Source: Rhodospirillales bacterium | Lineage (GTDB): Bacteria > Pseudomonadota > Alphaproteobacteria > Rhodospirillales_A > JACZKS01 | Direction: 5' to 3' | Length of the DNA stretch: 10,627 nucleotides | Assembly (NCBI GenBank): GCA_018648445.1 | Contig: JABGRG010000122.1 | Location: 1-10,627, forward strand | Shown here: piece after piece, positions 6,659 to 10,627 of the stretch | Layout of the letters: each line of letters starts with the position of its first letter | Numbering within the stretch: position 1 is the stretch's first letter | Program-made: the position numbers and the translations under genes | Notes under the pieces: model-generated | Databases searched by the model: none | The model's input: only the letters and a program-made list of their open reading frames with translations | Told to the model about the DNA's origin: nothing

Positions 6659-9442
6659 ATGGCTGACGGACCGGCGGACAAAGACGGCGGAAAGTCGACG
6701 AGGCTGGAATCCGACGGTGGCATTTCCACCCCGGATATGGCCAACTCCGATTTGACGCGACGGCTGAACGATATTACGCGTTTGGTTTCCGACTGGGTTT
6801 GGGAGGCGAACGAAAATTTCCGCCTGAAATACGTTTCCTTCCGGGTCTTTGAAATTCTCGGGTTCCATCCCCTTGAACTGGTCGGCCGCAAACTTTCCGA
6901 TATCGGCGATTTCGTCTCTGAAGACGGCACCCCGGTGGACATCGACCTGATGACGCCGTTTCGCGACGTTTCATTCGTATCCAAAGACCTCCTGGGCGCA
7001 ACGAGAACCTTCAAGGTCAGCGGGTTGCCCGTGTTTGACCCCGATACCGGTGCATTTTCCAGCGTGTTGGGAACGGCGCGCGACGTCACCGACGAGCAAC
7101 GCGCGGCGTCGGCGCTGCAGGATTCCGAGCGCCGTCTGCGCACGGTCGTTTCTCATATTCCCATTGTTATGTTTGCGCTCGATACCGACGGTATATTCAC
7201 CTTATCGGAAGGCAAGGGCCTCAAATCGCTGGGTCTGAAACCGGGTGAAGTCGTTGGTCAGTCGGTTTTCGAATTGTACAAGGATAATCCGGACGCCCTG
7301 CACTGCATTCGCCAGACATTGGAAGGGAATATCGCGCGGGCCGTGGTCGACATCGGCGGCCAGATGTTCGACTGCACTTATTCGCCCATCAAAGACGACC
7401 GCGGACGTGTTACGGGTCTTATCGGCGTTGCCGCAAACGTTACCGGCAAGAAGGTCGCGCAACGCGAACGCGACGAAAGCGAGGATCGGTTCCGCAATTT
7501 GATCGAAGGATCGTTGATGGGGATCGTCATCCACCGCCTGGGCCAACCCGTTTTCGTCAATCAGGCCTATGCCGCCATTTTCGGCTATGACAGCCCCGAG
7601 GAAATCGTCGGCATCGAGTCCCTCGATCAATTGTACCATCCCGACGAACTCGAGCGAGTTCACAAGATCAGGACAGACCTGATGGCGGGATTGCCGGCCC
7701 CGCCGCGTTACCATATCCGGTCCCGTAAACTTGATGGAACGGAAGTACTGCTGGAAGCCCAGGCCCGTGTCGTCAACTGGAAGGGTTCGCCCGCCATCCA
7801 ATCGACGGTCGCCGACATCACGGATCGCCAGCGCATGGTCGACGATTTGCAAAAATTGTCGGTAGCCGTGGAGCAAAGCCCGGCCTCGGTGGTGATTACC
7901 GACACCGACGGCACAATCGAGTACGTCAACGAGAAATTCGTCGAGGTGACGGGTTACTCGGCAAATGAAGCCATCGGGGAAAATCCCCGCATTCTCAAAT
8001 CGGGGAAAACACCCCCGGAACGAATCCGCGAATTGTGGCGCACCATCACCGCCGGGCTTGAATGGCGCGGTGAACTGCTCAACCGCAAAAAAGACGGTGA
8101 ATTGTTTTGGGAATATGCCTCGATTTCGCCAGTCAAGAATGCGGAAGGATCCATTACCAACTTTATCGCGGTCAAAGAGGACCTTACCGTTCGCAAGGAA
8201 AATGAAGAACGCCTGATCCAGCAGGCTAACTTCGACGAGGTCACGAAACTTCCCAACCGTGCTCTGGCGTTCGATCGCCTTTCGCAGGCGATTACCCGCA
8301 GCAAGCGCAATTCCGACAAGGTCGCTCTGTTGTTTATCGATCTCGACCGCTTCAAGGCGGTTAACGATACGCTTGGTCACGACGTCGGGGACCGCGCGTT
8401 GAGGGAAGCGGGCGAACGAATTAGGGACTGTCTGCCTGCCGAGGATACGGTTGCGCGCCTGGGCGGCGACGAGTTCGCCGTCATCGTGATGGGACAAGAC
8501 GGTTCCATCGACACAGAATCCGTCACCCAAAAAATCATGGAGGCCTTTGAGCCGCCGTTTGATTTGGAAGGTCGCGAGGTTTTTTTGACGCCGAGCATCG
8601 GCATCACCGTATCGCCGGACGACGGCACGGAACCGGCCGGTTTGATGAGCAATGCCGATGCGGCCATGTACCAGGCCAAGGAATCGGGCCGCAACAATTA
8701 TTGGTATTTTACCCCCGAACTTAACAAGAAGGCCCACGCTCGCCTGGGCATGGAAAACCAGCTCCGCCACGCGCTGGAAAAGGGCGAGTTGAGTATTCAC
8801 TATCAGCCCATGATCAATTTGCGCAGCGGCGAGATCGTCGCCGCCGAAGCGCTTTTGCGTTGGACGAATTGCGAACTGGGGCCGGTCGGGCCAGACGTCT
8901 TTATCCCGCTGGCCGAGGAAATCGGACTGATTGGATTGATCGGCGATTGGGTTATGCATACGGCGAGCCGGCAGGTTGGCGAATGGCGGCGCGACGGCAT
9001 GTCGCTGCCACGAATTTCGATCAACGTGTCGAGCAGGCAGTTCCGCGGGGGCGCCTTGCTGGACACGGTTGCCGATGCGATTGCGGAAGTCGGCGCGAAT
9101 CCCGAAGCCGTCGAATTGGAAATCACCGAAAATCTGCTGATGGCCGATACCGACGAGATCGCGGAAACACTGGCCAAAGTTCGGAACCTCGGTGTCCGTC
9201 TTTCCATTGACGACTTCGGAACCGGGTATTCGTCGCTAAGCTATCTCAGGCGTTTTCCGGTCGATTGCCTGAAAATCGACAAATCGTTCGTTCAAGACGC
9301 CACCGTGGAAGAGGGCGACGCCAAACTGGTTGAGGCCATCATCAATATGGCGCGCAGCCTCAAGCTTGAAGTGGTGGCCGAAGGGGTCGAAACCGACGAG
9401 CAGATGGAGTTTTTGCGCGAGCGAGGCTGCGATTTCGCTTAG
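6659..9442 (+). CDS. PAS(x4)-GGDEF-EAL cyclic-di-GMP protein, EAL domain cut short by an in-frame TAG
   Basis: A cytoplasmic sensor-type protein of cyclic-di-GMP turnover, 927 residues as read. Four PAS domains lie at about residues 33-150, 156-270, 274-390 and 397-520. A GGDEF domain follows (about 525-685), with FDEVTKLPNR, FIDLDRFKAVND and an intact GGDEF at 602-606, so diguanylate cyclase activity is possible. The inhibitory RxxD site is absent: the position holds PAED. The EAL domain starts near 700, with EALLRW (from 730), DDFGTGYSS (851-859), LKIDKSF and EGVET (Glu908). The frame ends in TAG at 9440-9442, right after GCDFA, where homologues continue AQGY; the missing C-terminus is present in frame behind it. 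As translated, the EAL barrel lacks its last strand and helix and is probably unstable or inactive as a phosphodiesterase. ATG at 6659 lies 4 bases after the DUF2336 stop; its ribosome binding site is weak (GGAGG 15 bases upstream), and ATG 6737 is possible. Confidence 0.93.
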   Translation: MADGPADKDGGKSTRLESDGGISTPDMANSDLTRRLNDITRLVSDWVWEANENFRLKYVSFRVFEILGFHPLELVGRKLSDIGDFVSEDGTPVDIDLMTPFRDVSFVSKDLLGATRTFKVSGLPVFDPDTGAFSSVLGTARDVTDEQRAASALQDSERRLRTVVSHIPIVMFALDTDGIFTLSEGKGLKSLGLKPGEVVGQSVFELYKDNPDALHCIRQTLEGNIARAVVDIGGQMFDCTYSPIKDDRGRVTGLIGVAANVTGKKVAQRERDESEDRFRNLIEGSLMGIVIHRLGQPVFVNQAYAAIFGYDSPEEIVGIESLDQLYHPDELERVHKIRTDLMAGLPAPPRYHIRSRKLDGTEVLLEAQARVVNWKGSPAIQSTVADITDRQRMVDDLQKLSVAVEQSPASVVITDTDGTIEYVNEKFVEVTGYSANEAIGENPRILKSGKTPPERIRELWRTITAGLEWRGELLNRKKDGELFWEYASISPVKNAEGSITNFIAVKEDLTVRKENEERLIQQANFDEVTKLPNRALAFDRLSQAITRSKRNSDKVALLFIDLDRFKAVNDTLGHDVGDRALREAGERIRDCLPAEDTVARLGGDEFAVIVMGQDGSIDTESVTQKIMEAFEPPFDLEGREVFLTPSIGITVSPDDGTEPAGLMSNADAAMYQAKESGRNNYWYFTPELNKKAHARLGMENQLRHALEKGELSIHYQPMINLRSGEIVAAEALLRWTNCELGPVGPDVFIPLAEEIGLIGLIGDWVMHTASRQVGEWRRDGMSLPRISINVSSRQFRGGALLDTVADAIAEVGANPEAVELEITENLLMADTDEIAETLAKVRNLGVRLSIDDFGTGYSSLSYLRRFPVDCLKIDKSFVQDATVEEGDAKLVEAIINMARSLKLEVVAEGVETDEQMEFLRERGCDFA

Positions 9443-9574
9443 GGATATTATTTCAGCAGACCGCTACCGGCAGATGAATTCGCCCGGTTGTTTGCGAATT
9501 GGCGGCCGGAGACGTTTATCGATGAGAGAGAATTCGCCCAGCACGAATTTCAACTTCCACCGCGACAACCTTGA
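9440..9574 (+). pseudogene. In-frame remainder of the EAL domain behind the TAG codon
   Basis: Reading on through TAG in the same frame gives 43 codons up to TGA at 9572-9574. The first of them, GYYFSRPLPADEFARLF, is the conserved end of an EAL domain; the codon replaced by TAG corresponds to the Gln of AQGY, one base change from CAG. The remaining codons (about ANWRPETFIDEREF and a polar tail) are a normal-looking C-terminus. Read-through would give a 971-residue protein. There is no start codon or ribosome binding site for separate translation of this piece. It is either a recent nonsense mutation, a suppressed stop or a sequence error. Confidence 0.85.
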
Positions 9575-9629
9575 ATTTCCACGCTTTTGCCGTAAAATGC
9601 CCAGCGGACTGGGACGAACAGGAACGATG

Positions 9630-10142
9630 ATGACGAAAACCTGGTTAATGGCAGTTGCGGCAACGGCCCTTGTCGTGTCCTCCTATTCGGCCGCCCCCGC
9701 CCATGCCGATGATCCTGATTTCATTTCCGTCGGTGTCGGTTATTTCGATTTTAACCGCAAGAAGGACGAGGGTGCCGAGTTCCGTCTGGAATACCGCTCG
9801 GACTACAAACTCTGGCAAATCAAACCGTTCGTCGCACTCGCCGGAGCTACCAGCGGCCACGGGTTCATCGGTGCCGGCATCCTGATGGACGTCTTTTTCG
9901 GTCGGCGGTTTGTGGTGACACCCAGCATCGCGCCGCATTTCTATTTCGGCGGCGACGACGACTTGGATTTGGGTTATCCCCTGGAATTCCGCTCGCAGAT
10001 TGAATTTGCCTACCGTTTCGATGATCGTTCGCGGCTGGGTCTGGCAGTTTCCCACTATTCGAACGCCAGCCTCGATGACTCCAATCCCGGCACCGAAACT
10101 GTGAGCGTTTATTATTCCGTGCCGTTCGACGATATTTTTTAG
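9630..10142 (+). CDS. pagL: PagL-type outer-membrane lipid A 3-O-deacylase (acyloxyacyl hydrolase family)
   Basis: Predicted outer-membrane beta-barrel esterase that removes the 3-linked acyl chain from lipid A. The 170-residue length is close to Pseudomonas PagL. Residues 1-26 are a signal peptide (MTKTWLMAVAATALVVSS, cleavage after PAHA). The C-terminal motif LAVSHYSNASL then PGTETVSVYYSVPF contains His142, Ser144 and Glu156, the same spacing (+2, +14) as the PagL His/Ser/Glu triad. The chain shows alternating hydrophobic strands and ends in Phe (FDDIF), the usual barrel-assembly signal. ATG 9630 is preferred over the adjacent ATG 9627 because AGGA lies 6 bases before it. The frame is open further upstream to 9330, but that part overlaps the EAL coding region in another frame. 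It stands alone between the c-di-GMP gene and a tRNA; it would remodel the envelope. Confidence 0.87.
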   Translation: MTKTWLMAVAATALVVSSYSAAPAHADDPDFISVGVGYFDFNRKKDEGAEFRLEYRSDYKLWQIKPFVALAGATSGHGFIGAGILMDVFFGRRFVVTPSIAPHFYFGGDDDLDLGYPLEFRSQIEFAYRFDDRSRLGLAVSHYSNASLDDSNPGTETVSVYYSVPFDDIF

Positions 10143-10163
10143 CCAACAGAGATTGAGGTCTTA

Positions 10164-10182
10164 CCGTGGTGTTTTGCCACGG
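10164..10182 (+). terminator. Hairpin after the lipid A deacylase gene, weak terminator candidate
   Basis: CCGTGG and CCACGG pair into a perfect 6-base stem around a 7-base loop, 22 bases past the stop codon. No T run follows directly, so termination would be weak or factor-dependent. It is the only dyad between this gene and the tRNA promoter. Confidence 0.35.
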
Positions 10183-10190
10183 CATGTTTG

Positions 10191-10199
10191 TGCTATAAC
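10191..10199 (+). promoter_or_regulatory. Extended -10 promoter for tRNA-Arg
   Basis: TG-C-TATAAC is an extended -10 element whose start point would fall around 10205-10207, just before the mature tRNA 5' end at 10209. A -35 box is poorly defined (TGTTTT at 18-base spacing), consistent with an extended -10 promoter. Confidence 0.5.
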
Positions 10200-10208
10200 A
10201 CGGCCCAC

Positions 10209-10285
10209 GCGCCCGTAGCTCAGTTGGATAGAGCACTTGATTCCTAATCAAGGGGTCGCAGGTTCGAGTCCTGCCGGGCGCGCCA
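10209..10285 (+). tRNA. tRNA-Arg, anticodon CCT
   Basis: All 77 bases fold as a standard cloverleaf. The acceptor stem is GCGCCCG with CGGGCGC, the D stem GCTC/GAGC, the anticodon stem CTTGA/TCAAG around the loop TTCCTAA, and the T arm GCAGG-TTCGAGT-CCTGC. A discriminator G and an encoded CCA complete the 3' end. The anticodon CCT reads AGG, a rare arginine codon in GC-rich genomes. Genes for this tRNA are frequent integration sites for phages and islands, and here the base composition changes after it. Confidence 0.97.
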
Positions 10286-10627
10286 CTTGTACCGCCCCCT
10301 TGCCGCGTTCTTGCGTCGTCTTTTTTCGTAGGTTTCCGGTTTGTATTGACACGCCAGCCGTGCAATTATTGGCGCACACCTCACTCAAAGGATATCCGTC
10401 AATACTCCGGGGCTATTTACTAAATATCACAGAGTATTTTAGTTGTATTTATTCACCTAGGGAAATCCTTAGTTGATAGTATTTGAGCGCCCACTATCGT
10501 TGGCTATTGAAGCCTTCCATATAGCGTTTGAAGGTGCCCATGCTTGGTTTTAGTACTACTTCTAAACTGTATATGCTAGATTCCGAAACGAAGTGCAACA
10601 CTCAGCTATGCTGGGTATGCAATGGAA
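10286..10627. other. AT-rich stretch after the tRNA without a recognised gene
   Basis: I find no identifiable gene here. The first 85 bases still look like the rest of the window and include a T6 at 10321-10326 with only a weak stem before it, so tRNA termination there is possible but not convincing. From about 10370 the sequence is clearly AT-richer (about 40 percent GC by eye) and full of stops in most frames. An open frame begins at ATG 10540 behind AAGG (10531-10534) and runs off the right edge (MLGFSTTSKLYMLD...), too short to judge. On the minus strand a short frame ending near 10496 (MGTFKRYMEGFNSQR) is likewise unrecognised. The stretch may be the edge of an integrated element or an eroded one. 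Confidence 0.5.

Noticed and set aside
7202..8959. Open frame of 585 codons on the minus strand opposite the PAS/GGDEF region
   Set aside because: The plus strand shows four PAS domains and a perfect GGDEF domain across the same bases. The antisense translation has no recognisable domain; long antisense frames are common in GC-rich genes.
9440..9442. TAG as a recoded sense codon (for example pyrrolysine or a general amber reassignment)
   Set aside because: truA and the lipid A deacylase both end in TAG at natural protein ends, the latter right after the barrel's terminal Phe, so TAG works as a stop. A local event remains possible, a changed code does not.
10237..10476. Open frame beginning inside the tRNA gene and continuing into the AT-rich stretch
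   Set aside because: It overlaps the tRNA, has no ribosome binding site and its translation looks random.
1..10627. CRISPR arrays, insertion sequences, toxin-antitoxin pairs or phage genes
   Set aside because: No regularly spaced repeats, no transposase or integrase motifs and no terminal inverted repeats were seen on either strand. The only hint of mobility is the composition change after the tRNA.

Overview
The window reads as chromosomal DNA from an alphaproteobacterium, probably of the Rhodospirillales type. The coding part is moderately GC-rich, and fmt-truA, DUF1194, DUF2336 and multi-PAS GGDEF/EAL genes are a familiar mixture in that group. No genus can be named from the sequence alone.

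Layout: (1) Positions 1-1259, minus strand: suyA and the first 323 codons of suyB, the two subunits of (2R)-sulfolactate sulfo-lyase, which releases sulfite from sulfolactate. (2) Positions 1260-1380: a divergent control region with a perfect 14-base palindrome. (3) Positions 1381-2160, plus strand: a GntR/HutC-family regulator, the obvious candidate to control suyAB and itself. (4) Positions 2177-3863: fmt and truA, housekeeping genes for initiator-tRNA formylation and tRNA pseudouridylation. (5) Positions 3991-4368: an unrecognised 125-residue protein with two membrane segments, behind a CRP-like site. (6) Positions 4478-5395: a secreted DUF1194 (von Willebrand A-like) protein, preceded by a hairpin and a run of 11 C. 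(7) Positions 5536-9442: a DUF2336 gene followed 4 bases later by a four-PAS GGDEF-EAL protein of cyclic-di-GMP metabolism. (8) Positions 9630-10142: a PagL-type outer-membrane lipid A deacylase with its His/Ser/Glu triad. (9) Positions 10209-10285: tRNA-Arg(CCT). (10) Positions 10286-10627: no recognised gene, clearly AT-richer, possibly the edge of an integrated element.

The strongest oddity is an in-frame TAG at 9440-9442. It falls exactly where the EAL domain should have the Gln of its conserved AQGY segment. The frame then continues for 43 codons of good EAL C-terminus (GYYFSRPLPADEF and on) before a TGA. This is a single-base nonsense change (CAG to TAG) that splits the last structural element from a c-di-GMP phosphodiesterase domain. 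It could be a fresh mutation, a read-through site or a sequence error. I see no wholly new multi-gene system. The other items worth attention are the suy regulatory palindrome, the CRP-like site in class II geometry before an orphan membrane protein, the C11 tract, and the composition break after the tRNA.
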